From positions 1-13,491 of the forward strand of contig DAOUWT010000046.1 in the NCBI GenBank assembly GCA_030666985.1: a stretch of 13,491 nt of DNA. The letters are read 5' to 3'. Within the stretch, counting starts at the first letter, position 1, and each line of letters opens with the position of its first letter. This DNA comes from Chloroflexota bacterium. Lineage in GTDB: Bacteria; Chloroflexota; Anaerolineae; Anaerolineales; UBA11858. The translations under genes were made by a program, and so were the position numbers. Below, in pieces: positions 6,100 through 12,822 of the stretch. The notes beneath the pieces are model-generated. The model was not told where the DNA came from and did no database searches. It saw only the letters and a program-made list of their open reading frames with translations.

Positions 6100-7362
6100 T
6101 TAGGGAGCAATCTCATAAGGCCGGGTCATGCCCTCACGGAAAAAGATATTGGGTTGGGAATCGTATTCCGTTTGCCATATTTCCACCGCCTGGCTGTAGG
6201 TCACGTAAACCGCTTGGCCGGATTCGATCAAAGGGGCTAATTGCTCCAACACGTCAAGCAGTTTTTGATGCTCTTCCGGGTAAAAGAGGATGCTCTGCGG
6301 GATGGCGATGGAGGCAGTGTACATCTTGTTGGGATCGAGTTCCCCTGCTCGGAGTTGGGCGGCGACGGTTTCCACAAATTCCGGCGTGGATTGCCAGGGG
6401 CGGCTGTCACTCCAATTAGCGTGTTCTCCCGGCCCAATGTAGATGAGGGTTCCCTGGGGATCGTGCTCCCAGAACGACTCGCCGTGGCCGCTGGGTTTCC
6501 AAACCCCGCTGGCAAAATCATCCCGGCTGAAGTTTCCTTGGTGGTGCTGGTGGCTGACGGCCAGGGTCAGGGTTTGGGGATGCCAGACATAATCAGGGTA
6601 GAGTTGGCCAGGTTCCCCCCGGGAGAGGCGGATGAACTGGCCGGGATCATCCCACACCATGCCGCCCACGTTTTCGCTGATGGTGGATGTCACCCGCTCG
6701 CCAAGGTAACGAATGTCGGCATAGTTATCTACCGTTTGGCCGTTTCTCGTCTCTTCTTCCCAACCGCCTTCTTGGTGGGCATCAATTTCATACCCGTACT
6801 GGGTGGCCAGGTAGTCAATTACATTTTGGCCGTTGGTGCCGGCTTGCATGGCCTCGGTTTCACATTCCGCTGCGCCGACGAAGAATTCATACTCAATTTG
6901 AAGGTTGATGGCCGCCCCCGTCCCGGAGAAGGTTTCGGCAAAGGTGAGGAGTTTTTCACGAAAGTCGGGGTAGGCGTCGCAGTTCGTGTAGACGGGGACA
7001 TCTTCGATATGACCGGCCAGGGTCACATAGATGGGGGGGATTCCACCATCCCCGGCCTGGTCACCACCCTCCAGTGTGGGGGATATCCCACCATCCCCGG
7101 CTTGGTCGGCACCCTCCACCGTGGGGGATATCCCACCATCCCCGGCCTGGTCGGCCGGGACGGCACCCTCCCCCTCTTGACAATCTTCCGGACACTTCTG
7201 GGCATTTTCCGGCCCGTCACAAACCCCGTCCCCGCAGCGGTTTTCGCTTTGAGGTGGGGATTCCCCCTCCCCCTGTAGCGCATTGGAAGAACATCCCAGG
7301 TTGAGCGCGATGAACGTGGCTAAAATCAAGGCCAGGAGCAAAGATAAGGTTTTGTTCTTCAT
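6100..7362 (-). CDS. Lipoprotein 1: four-Cys tag plus deacetylase/hydrolase-like barrel domain
   Basis: A 420-aa secreted lipoprotein. The signal peptide (1-23) ends in LNLGC with the lipid-attachment Cys at 24. The Cys tag follows (C43, C48, C57, C61; CGDGVCDGPEN at 43-53), then a Gly/Asp-rich linker with a 15-aa tandem repeat (71-109). Residues about 110-410 resemble the (beta/alpha) barrel of polysaccharide deacetylases and related hydrolases: TLAGHIED with H118 and E120, EIDAHQEGG with H196, and SHQHH further on. The classic NodB H-x3-H motif is not evident, so activity is uncertain. It appears paralogous to lipoprotein 3 (10818-9676) in these two motifs and in the C-terminal PLIESGQAVYVT-like segment. 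GGAGG lies 4 nt before the ATG, and the gene starts 18 nt after the propeller lipoprotein's stop, so the two are co-transcribed. Probably acts on surface glycans. Confidence 0.72.
   Translation of the reverse strand: MKNKTLSLLLALILATFIALNLGCSSNALQGEGESPPQSENRCGDGVCDGPENAQKCPEDCQEGEGAVPADQAGDGGISPTVEGADQAGDGGISPTLEGGDQAGDGGIPPIYVTLAGHIEDVPVYTNCDAYPDFREKLLTFAETFSGTGAAINLQIEYEFFVGAAECETEAMQAGTNGQNVIDYLATQYGYEIDAHQEGGWEEETRNGQTVDNYADIRYLGERVTSTISENVGGMVWDDPGQFIRLSRGEPGQLYPDYVWHPQTLTLAVSHQHHQGNFSRDDFASGVWKPSGHGESFWEHDPQGTLIYIGPGEHANWSDSRPWQSTPEFVETVAAQLRAGELDPNKMYTASIAIPQSILFYPEEHQKLLDVLEQLAPLIESGQAVYVTYSQAVEIWQTEYDSQPNIFFREGMTRPYEIAP
7036..7165 (-). repeat. 45-bp (15-aa) in-frame repeat in the lipoprotein 1 linker
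   Basis: Nearly three copies of a unit containing DQAGDGGISPT, with CCATC landmarks at 7046, 7091 and 7136, exactly 45 bp apart. Two full units carry the palindrome GGGATATCCC. It encodes a flexible spacer between the Cys tag and the catalytic-like domain, so copy-number change would alter only the tether length. Confidence 0.9.
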
Positions 7363-7380
7363 AGAACCTCCACAACTTTT

Positions 7381-8901
7381 CTACTCTAAGACCCAATCCA
7401 CAAAATGGAGCGTGATGGGCTGTGACATGTTGACTTCGTATCCCAGGGTTTGGGTGTTGATGATTTCGGTTACGGTTTGATTTTGGACGTTCACCCGCTT
7501 CAAGCGGCCCACAAAATCTGTGCCATAAATATCATAGACGATGATCTCTCCATCCGGAGACCAGCCCAAATTGGTGATTTTACTTTTTGGTTCATTCACA
7601 ATGGTAGAACTATTTTGGCCGTCTTTGTCGAGGATGTCGATCCTGGCGTCCAGGTAATCGGGATAACAACCGCAATTTCCGGCAATAGCGAGGGCAAATT
7701 GGGTACTATCCGCTTTCCAAGCCGCGTCGCTGACATAGCCCGTGCGATTTTCAATACGTTCCAGGGTATTTGTTTCCAGGTTGAAAACCCATACCTTATG
7801 CGTTGATTCCGAGTAACACGGGTTCTCGAGGTTCGACGTAAATACGTTTTTATAGGCGATCAAGCGTTTTTCATCGGGAGAGATGACAAAGGACGCATAG
7901 GCAAAATCGTCCCTGCGCGGGAAGAACTCATCCCAATTCACGGACGCCCAATCAAAGCCCGGGTAAACCTTAGAGAAGTCCGCCGTCTCTCCGGAGGCGA
8001 GGGTAATTTTCACAAACTTGAAACTTTCTCCATCTCTGGCAATGGTGAAAAAGTTCTCTCCATCCGCAGAAAAATCTGAAAAGCTTGTAAAGAGCTGCCG
8101 GTTATAACTCCCGGAAAGGGCGGGGGTCTTTCCTCCACCGCCTGCGGCCATAATCGTCAATTTCGAATCCGAGGAAAAGGGATTTATGTTCCCTTGCATG
8201 AACCCTCCCATCTGGCCTCCCTCGCCACCCATTCGATTCGTGATCACATAGACTACATACTGGTTTTCCGGTGAAGTGGTTAGACCTCCCGGAAATTCTT
8301 TTCCGGTTGAACCGGCGACTTCTGTGGGCGTATTGTTCGTGAACTCGGAGCGCCATAGGGTTTGGTCTTCGACATCCCAATTGAACATGGAGAAGCCCTG
8401 CATACTCATAACCGGATCATTCGGAGAACTGATGTAATAAAAATTGGTGTATTTCTTCGAGGTGACGTGGCTGGTTGGGAAATCCTTGAGGTCAAGAATT
8501 TGATTACCGCTGCCATCCGTTTGCACATATCCGCCATCAAGGAATTTCTGGAAGTTAAACATATAGCATTTTGTTCCGCCCATCTCGTTACTGGTTACGG
8601 AATGTTCTACGATGTGGTAGAGAATGCTATAGTCCCCCCTAACCTGTCGGCTTTCTTGGGAGGATTTTTCTTCTGTTTCCGCGTCCTCTTTTGGATCAGC
8701 GTCAGCTTGACAATCCTCGGGACAATTTTGGGGATTTTCCGGCCCGTCGCAGACCCCGTCCCCGCAGCGGCCCTCGCTTTGCGCTTGGGATTCCTCCTGG
8801 GATTCGGTGTCCTCTCCGCCGCCGGTCAGGCTGCCGAGGGAGCAGGCTAGGGTTAGGATTAAAGTTAGGGTTAAGATTAAGGCCAAGGTTTTGCGTTTCA
8901 T
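7381..8901 (-). CDS. Lipoprotein 2: four-Cys tag plus PD40/TolB-like beta-propeller
   Basis: A 506-aa lipoprotein. The signal peptide has lipid-attachment Cys20 in LTLAC; the Cys tag is C46, C51, C60, C64 (CGDGVCDGPEN at 46-56), then an acidic linker to about 85. The rest looks like a beta-propeller of PD40/WD40-like blades: SPENQYVVYV, FSADGENFFTI, SPDEKRLIAY and WSPDGEIIVYD are spaced along the domain. Such propellers bind ligands or partner proteins rather than catalyse; a scaffold or sensor role is inference. The start has AGGAG 8 nt upstream. A 107-nt gap separates it from the preceding membrane-protein gene; a weak promoter could lie there. Its leader DNA is nearly identical to that of lipoprotein 3. 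Confidence 0.78.
   Translation of the reverse strand: MKRKTLALILTLTLILTLACSLGSLTGGGEDTESQEESQAQSEGRCGDGVCDGPENPQNCPEDCQADADPKEDAETEEKSSQESRQVRGDYSILYHIVEHSVTSNEMGGTKCYMFNFQKFLDGGYVQTDGSGNQILDLKDFPTSHVTSKKYTNFYYISSPNDPVMSMQGFSMFNWDVEDQTLWRSEFTNNTPTEVAGSTGKEFPGGLTTSPENQYVVYVITNRMGGEGGQMGGFMQGNINPFSSDSKLTIMAAGGGGKTPALSGSYNRQLFTSFSDFSADGENFFTIARDGESFKFVKITLASGETADFSKVYPGFDWASVNWDEFFPRRDDFAYASFVISPDEKRLIAYKNVFTSNLENPCYSESTHKVWVFNLETNTLERIENRTGYVSDAAWKADSTQFALAIAGNCGCYPDYLDARIDILDKDGQNSSTIVNEPKSKITNLGWSPDGEIIVYDIYGTDFVGRLKRVNVQNQTVTEIINTQTLGYEVNMSQPITLHFVDWVLE
8846..8884 (-). repeat. Hexanucleotide-like repeat encoding the signal peptide of lipoprotein 2
   Basis: The signal-peptide core is a run of Leu-Thr/Leu-Ile pairs (LALILTLTLILTLA) encoded by imperfect 6-bp units of the form TTA-Ayy or CTA-Ayy. 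Loss or gain of a unit would shift the hydrophobic core by two residues without a frameshift. Confidence 0.7.
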
Positions 8902-9008
8902 GGTTACATCTCCTGGTGAATGAATGGTTCAAGGTCTAAATGAATGAATTCTCCTGCGCATCGAAGGGGATTTGATGATATTAAATTTTTGGTGCCCTTG
9001 TTAGCAAG

Positions 9009-9662
9009 TTACCACATACCAAACCGCACATCCCAACCATTTCTTAGGATGGTATTCATAACTGGGGCTTTGATTTCCTGCGGCGTGAATTTATAATCGT
9101 AAACCTTGCCCAGGGCAAAATTCTCTTTGATACCCCAACGCTTGCCAATCTCAACACTGAAATTTATACCTCGAAAGAATCCGCCACGAACTTTTACCTG
9201 TGCAGGGCCAGCACGCCAGGAGACAGATTTGTTGACATCAATGAGCGTGACTTCTTTTTTCCCTTCATCGAACTTAATATGAAGCTCATAGATTTTCTCC
9301 AGGCCAGATTTTGCCAAAAGTTCCCACCATTGAGCATCCACATATTTCCACGTCACGACCAACTTCCCCTTTGACTCTTGTACCATCACGGGCGCGTCAA
9401 ATTGGTTAATGGCTTTGATTTCCGCGTGTAGGGCTTCCAAAGGGATAGGTTTCCCTTCACCTGGAAAGGAAAATACTTTTTTGGCAATAAAATCCAGATA
9501 AGGGATAAATCCTATGACGATAAAAACCATGGCGACAAGCACGCCTACGGCGATAAAAGCATCATTGTCGCCGCCAATCAGAATAATGAGAAGCAATGGC
9601 GCAACCCAAGCAACCATGTAGAGCAAGATGAGTCCAAATACAGAAAAGAATCGTTTTATCAT
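9009..9662 (-). CDS. Two-helix membrane protein of unknown function
   Basis: A 217-aa protein with two membrane helices (about 5-28 and 33-55) and a predominantly beta-looking soluble domain of about 160 residues that I do not recognise. It has many aromatic and basic residues (WKYVDAQWWELL, FFRGINFSVEIGKRWG). The ATG at 9662 is chosen over one 51 nt upstream because a Shine-Dalgarno, AAGGAG, sits 8 nt before it. That AAGGAG overlaps the TGA of the lipoprotein 3 gene (TGAAGGAG), so translation is probably coupled and the two proteins made together. The soluble part could face either side; the two-helix hairpin predicts cytoplasmic N- and C-terminal ends. A housekeeping partner of the lipoproteins is possible but unproven. 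Confidence 0.7.
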   Translation of the reverse strand: MIKRFFSVFGLILLYMVAWVAPLLLIILIGGDNDAFIAVGVLVAMVFIVIGFIPYLDFIAKKVFSFPGEGKPIPLEALHAEIKAINQFDAPVMVQESKGKLVVTWKYVDAQWWELLAKSGLEKIYELHIKFDEGKKEVTLIDVNKSVSWRAGPAQVKVRGGFFRGINFSVEIGKRWGIKENFALGKVYDYKFTPQEIKAPVMNTILRNGWDVRFGMW

Positions 9663-9675
9663 AAGCTGAACTCCT

Positions 9676-10818
9676 TCAGGGAGCAGATCCCTCAAATGCT
9701 TGATAGGCTTCAATTAATTCCGGCATGGTCTTCCAGACGACATCGCCGCGTTCAATCAAAGGTTGGAGGCCCTCGTAAAAGTTTCGCAGCAATTCTTCTT
9801 CTAAGGGGGATCCATAACTCCAGACGAAGAAAAACGAGTGGAATTCCCCAGGCCGGCGAGCGGCCAAGGCTTCTTCGATGATTTGAAGGTCACATTGGGG
9901 AGGCGAGCCGGATTCAGTGGAACAGGGTAACGCGCCCGCAGTGCTAAAGACCAATAAACCTTCTTCGGCCGGCGTCGTCCACGAACTGCCGTCAGCGGCC
10001 CGCCAGGGATGCAGCATCTCAGGAATCTGGCCGGGATAGGGATCATGGCACAAGGCTGGACCTTCACAAGCCTGAATTTCGGCTGATTGTTGGTCGGTTG
10101 GCAGCGATTTTAAGCAATAATCTACCGTCCCCGTGACGGCCTCAAAGCCAGCGTCCAAGGTTGCCGTTACCCAATCCAAGGTCGAACAAACTCCTGAAGC
10201 GTGGGTGACCGGGATGCCCAGGTTTTCCATCTTCTGACGCAATTCCCGCAAATCTTTGGTAAATTGTGGTTCTCCACCAGGATAAGGAGTTTTGCCACCC
10301 AAGTCAGCATGAATGCCAATCCCGTCTCCTCGTTGATACAATTCCTTCAAGACATTAGGCGCCAGGGCCGCGCTGGGCTCAATCAGGTTGGACGTCTCCC
10401 AGGTGAAGGGCATATCATAGCTGTTGGCTAAATCCGAATAAGCCAAGATATTTTGAGCGTAACTCTCATACATTTGTTGATTATACCCCAGTTTTTCATT
10501 GCCCAGTTTCCAGCCTTCCAAGTGGACGGAGACACCTATGTAGAGAGGCGGGGTATCAGTGGTTGATGGGACACTTTCTCCCGAAGCGGATTCATCATCC
10601 GTGGACGGTGATACGCTTTGGGTTTCTTCTGTTGAGCAATCTTCGGGACAATTTTGGGGATTTTCCGGCCCGTCGCAGACTCCATCACCGCAGACTTTTT
10701 CAGAAACTGGTTGAGGGGTGTCTGGTTCTGTGTCCTCGCCAGTCAAGCTTCCGAGAGAGCAGGCTAAGGTTACGGCGAGGGTTAAGATTAAAGTTAAAGT
10801 TAATGTTTTGCGTTTCAT
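9676..10818 (-). CDS. Lipoprotein 3: four-Cys tag plus deacetylase/hydrolase-like barrel domain
   Basis: A 380-aa lipoprotein with signal peptide and lipid-attachment Cys20, a Cys tag (C43, C48, C57, C61; CGDGVCDGPEN at 43-53) and a Ser/Thr/acidic linker (62-90). Residues 91-375 resemble a polysaccharide-deacetylase-like barrel: GVSVHLEG with H99 and E101, GIGIHADLGG with H170, GIPVTHASGVCSTLDW, and C-terminal LQPLIERGDVVW. Lipoprotein 1 has matching H-x-E and H-x-x-GG motifs at similar spacing (78 versus 71 residues between the His residues), which argues for common descent. A canonical NodB metal triad is not clear. AGGAGG lies 10 nt before the ATG. The downstream membrane-protein gene is translationally coupled to it. 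A 94-bp AT-rich gap separates it from plsC and probably holds its promoter. Likely role is processing or binding of envelope glycans. Confidence 0.72.
   Translation of the reverse strand: MKRKTLTLTLILTLAVTLACSLGSLTGEDTEPDTPQPVSEKVCGDGVCDGPENPQNCPEDCSTEETQSVSPSTDDESASGESVPSTTDTPPLYIGVSVHLEGWKLGNEKLGYNQQMYESYAQNILAYSDLANSYDMPFTWETSNLIEPSAALAPNVLKELYQRGDGIGIHADLGGKTPYPGGEPQFTKDLRELRQKMENLGIPVTHASGVCSTLDWVTATLDAGFEAVTGTVDYCLKSLPTDQQSAEIQACEGPALCHDPYPGQIPEMLHPWRAADGSSWTTPAEEGLLVFSTAGALPCSTESGSPPQCDLQIIEEALAARRPGEFHSFFFVWSYGSPLEEELLRNFYEGLQPLIERGDVVWKTMPELIEAYQAFEGSAP
10763..10807 (-). repeat. Hexanucleotide-like repeat encoding the signal peptide of lipoprotein 3
   Basis: The Leu-Thr-rich core (TLTLTLILTLAVTLA) is encoded by imperfect 6-bp units of TTA-AC(T/C) type, like the equivalent segment of lipoprotein 2. 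The shared unit suggests both leaders come from one ancestor and have drifted partly by slippage. Confidence 0.65.
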
Positions 10819-10819
10819 G

Positions 10820-10836
10820 GTAGGTTATCCTCCTAC
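10820..10836 (-). promoter_or_regulatory. Small hairpin that could cover the lipoprotein 3 Shine-Dalgarno
   Basis: GTAGG and CCTAC can pair around a 7-nt loop just upstream of the ATG at 10818. The AGGAGG ribosome binding site lies partly in the stem and loop, so pairing could reduce initiation. The stem is only 5 bp, so this may be chance. Confidence 0.25.
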
Positions 10837-10912
10837 GCAACTAAACGGGTTTTCGCCAACAACTACATTAAATGAAGAATATAACAAATTTATGCCTTTT
10901 AATACCTAGTAC

Positions 10913-11614
10913 CTAATCATCTGCTCTCGGGTTCCTGGCCTCAAACCTCATGTAATTCTGCGTAGCCTTGGAAAGATCAACATACTCGCCGCGATGAGAT
11001 GGCGGCAGCATGGCGGCCAAGTGATACATTATCTCATCCGTCATCTTTTCCCGGGTTGCGCGGGTTGCTCTTGCGCCTCCGTTATCCAAGACAAAAGGCT
11101 CGCCAACGACTATACGAAAGTCCGTGCGGCGGAAATGGGGGAAGTTTTGGCGGAAACCCTCCGCGCCGAAGTGGGCGATGGGCAGCAGGGGAGCGCGGCT
11201 CAAGAGGGCCATCATCACTGTGCCAGCGTGGGCATTTTGCATCCGGCCGTGTTCGCTGCGTGTCCCCTCGGGGGCGATGGCGAGGATTTGCCCAGCCTTG
11301 AGGACATCCACCCCCCGGCGGATGGCGGCCATGTCGGCTTCACCGCGCCGCAGGGGGATGGCGTCCCACAAGGTGAAAAGCGGCCCCAAGAGAGGGCTAT
11401 CCCAGGTTTCAGCCTTCACAAAGCCGGTCAAGGGGCGGGGCTGCAAATGGGTGTAGAGTATGGGAGCATCGAGAAAGTTGATGTGGTTCATGTAGATTAT
11501 CAGCGGCCCCCGGGACGGGACTCTGTTCAATTGCTCCCCATCCACCCGGCAGAGGGTGAATATCAGGCCTTTGATGATGGTGTTTACTATTCTTTCGGTG
11601 AGTGTCGTTTTCAT
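10913..11614 (-). CDS. plsC: 1-acyl-sn-glycerol-3-phosphate acyltransferase (PlsC family)
   Basis: A 233-aa LPLAT-family protein that should transfer an acyl chain to lysophosphatidic acid to form phosphatidic acid at the inner face of the membrane. Motif I is NHINFLD (43-49) with the catalytic H-x4-D (H44, D49). Motif II is IPLRRGE (86-92), and motif III is PEGTRS (115-120). The length is usual for the family. The N-terminus has one hydrophobic stretch (9-22). No clear Shine-Dalgarno precedes the ATG at 11614, but no better start exists. The next upstream gene is a lipid kinase whose product, if diacylglycerol is its substrate, is also phosphatidic acid, so the two form a plausible phospholipid pair. 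Other acyl acceptors are possible. Confidence 0.9.
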   Translation of the reverse strand: MKTTLTERIVNTIIKGLIFTLCRVDGEQLNRVPSRGPLIIYMNHINFLDAPILYTHLQPRPLTGFVKAETWDSPLLGPLFTLWDAIPLRRGEADMAAIRRGVDVLKAGQILAIAPEGTRSEHGRMQNAHAGTVMMALLSRAPLLPIAHFGAEGFRQNFPHFRRTDFRIVVGEPFVLDNGGARATRATREKMTDEIMYHLAAMLPPSHRGEYVDLSKATQNYMRFEARNPRADD

Positions 11615-11630
11615 GGTTGGAAATCAACTC

Positions 11631-11645
11631 AGGAACGCGGTTCCT
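11631..11645. promoter_or_regulatory. Short perfect hairpin just upstream of plsC
   Basis: AGGAAC and GTTCCT flank a GCG loop, ending 17 nt before the plsC ATG. It could be a small operator or a hairpin in the leader; 6-bp stems are common by chance. Confidence 0.25.
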
Positions 11646-11670
11646 CGCTTGATAAATGAATGCTCAGACA

Positions 11671-11762
11671 TGTCACTCTGAAGGAACGTTTTGTGTGACT
11701 GAAGAGTCTCCCTGCTTATAGTGAGGGAGATTCTTCAGGCAAAAAACGCCTTCAGAATGACA
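11671..11762. repeat. 92-bp palindromic element with TGTCA...TGACA ends
   Basis: The outer arms start TGTCACTCTGAAGG and end CCTTCAGAATGACA, and pair with few mismatches and a 2-nt gap. The inner arms CTGAAGAGTCTCCCT (11699-11713) and AGGGAGATTCTTCAG (11724-11738) pair with one G-T wobble around a 10-nt loop. The ends match a dispersed repeat I recall from many bacterial phyla (TGTCATTCTGA ends, GAATCTCC cores). It fills the gap between the lipid kinase stop and plsC and may terminate or stabilise transcripts. Confidence 0.75.
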
Positions 11763-11771
11763 CCCTCTAAG

Positions 11772-12704
11772 TTAGTTACCATCAGTTGGCTGGGTGATTA
11801 ATTCTAACTGACGCGGTAATAGCTCAATAGACAGCTCGGTTCCATCAATGCTGATTGTTTCGCCATCTACATGGGTGGGCAGCACGCCTGTGACAGCGGT
11901 AACGGTGACTTTCTTAGAACGCTTAAATTGCACTTCGGGATGGGAGCCTTGAGTGCCTGCCAAAAAGCGCGGAACGAGGGGGAAGAGCTTCAGGCGGCTG
12001 ACTTCTCCCGCGATGCAGAGATCAAGGAATCCGTCCTCCGGGTCTCCGTGAGGAGCCATCATAAAGCCTCCTCCCATGCGGCAGCCATTCATAATAGACA
12101 CCATCAGGGAGGGCAAAGTGAGCGTTTCATCGTCAAGGTCAAGGCGGATGGTTGGGGCATTATAATACAAGAAAATGGTTTTGATCACTCCCACAAGATA
12201 GGCGGGAAAACCGTGTAAGCGTTTTAATTTCAGAGCTTCGAAGCCGACTATGGTATCGAATCCTATCCCGGCCCCGTTGCCGAAGAAACGCCCCTCAGGG
12301 CGGATTCCGCCTTTCACGTGGCCTACGTCAATGGTGCGGCGGTGGTCTTGGGCAAGAGTCTGGCAACTGGCTTCCAGTTCGAGGGGAATGTTCATCCCAA
12401 AAGCAAAATCGTTGCCCTGCCCGATGGGAAGCACGCCCATGGCGGCGGTGTGACCGCTTTCCTTGGCGAGCATGAGACCATTGAGGACCTCGTTGGCGGT
12501 GCCGTCTCCCCCGGCGGCGATGACGATTTCGAATCCGTCAGCAACGGCCTGCTGGGCGAGCGCGGCTGCCTGCCAGAGAGCTTCGGTACAAACGAGGTCG
12601 AAATCCAGCCCGTGGCTGTGCAGATATTCTTCAATTTGAGGAATAGAGCGACCTCCCGCGCCCCGGCCTGATTCTGGGTTGAGGATGATTTTATAACGTG
12701 TCAT
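11772..12704 (-). CDS. Diacylglycerol-kinase-family lipid kinase (DagK/YegS type)
   Basis: A 310-aa cytosolic or membrane-associated lipid kinase. The catalytic domain is clear: KIILNPESGRG (5-15), the nucleotide-binding GGDGTANEV (65-73) and the PIGQGNDFA loop (93-101), where most relatives have GTxND. MVSIMNGCRMGGGF and APHGDPEDGFLDLCI, later on, match the C-terminal beta-sandwich of the family. It should phosphorylate diacylglycerol or a related lipid with ATP, recycling it to phosphatidic acid. The ATG at 12704 is chosen because MTRYKI begins the domain and CAGGTA/AGG lies 7-11 nt upstream. The longer frame from 12788 would add 28 residues encoded by a palindromic repeat (12743-12822) and is rejected. 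It precedes plsC, with which it may work in phospholipid metabolism. Confidence 0.88.
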   Translation of the reverse strand: MTRYKIILNPESGRGAGGRSIPQIEEYLHSHGLDFDLVCTEALWQAAALAQQAVADGFEIVIAAGGDGTANEVLNGLMLAKESGHTAAMGVLPIGQGNDFAFGMNIPLELEASCQTLAQDHRRTIDVGHVKGGIRPEGRFFGNGAGIGFDTIVGFEALKLKRLHGFPAYLVGVIKTIFLYYNAPTIRLDLDDETLTLPSLMVSIMNGCRMGGGFMMAPHGDPEDGFLDLCIAGEVSRLKLFPLVPRFLAGTQGSHPEVQFKRSKKVTVTAVTGVLPTHVDGETISIDGTELSIELLPRQLELITQPTDGN

Positions 12705-12742
12705 ATTTTTATACCTGCCTTTTGTATATTCTAAATATTTTG

Positions 12743-12822
12743 GGGCTGAGACCTCCGAGGTTAGGCCGTTCCATTCTGGAACTAACATTGCACTTACAAA
12801 AACTTCGGAGGTCTGTCAGCCC
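12743..12822. repeat. 80-bp palindromic element overlapping the murB stop codon
   Basis: The end GGGCTGA-GACCTCCGAGGTT (12743-12762) pairs with the far end (12801-12822) with one mismatch and a 2-nt bulge. ACCTC-C-GAGGT in each arm is itself palindromic, and an inner hairpin GTTCCA-ttc-TGGAAC lies at 12769-12783. The design parallels 999-1083 (AGACC...GGTTT tips), so both may belong to one family. The murB stop (12816-12818) falls in the right arm, so the element defines the last MurB residues. Confidence 0.65.

Noticed and set aside
6241..7278. A 345-codon plus-strand frame opposite lipoprotein 1
   Set aside because: It mirrors a clear lipoprotein gene in the GC-rich antisense frame and shows no domain or ribosome binding site.
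4096..10996. The peptide HRGEYVDL and 15 shared bases in both plsC (near 10982) and the glycosyltransferase gene (near 4090)
   Set aside because: Third-base choices differ beyond the short match and the contexts are unrelated; a similar segment is usual at that place in PlsC proteins, so coincidence is likelier than a shared element.
12705..12788. A 28-residue N-terminal extension of the lipid kinase
   Set aside because: It is encoded mostly by a palindromic element; the kinase domain begins at the ATG at 12704, which has a ribosome binding site.
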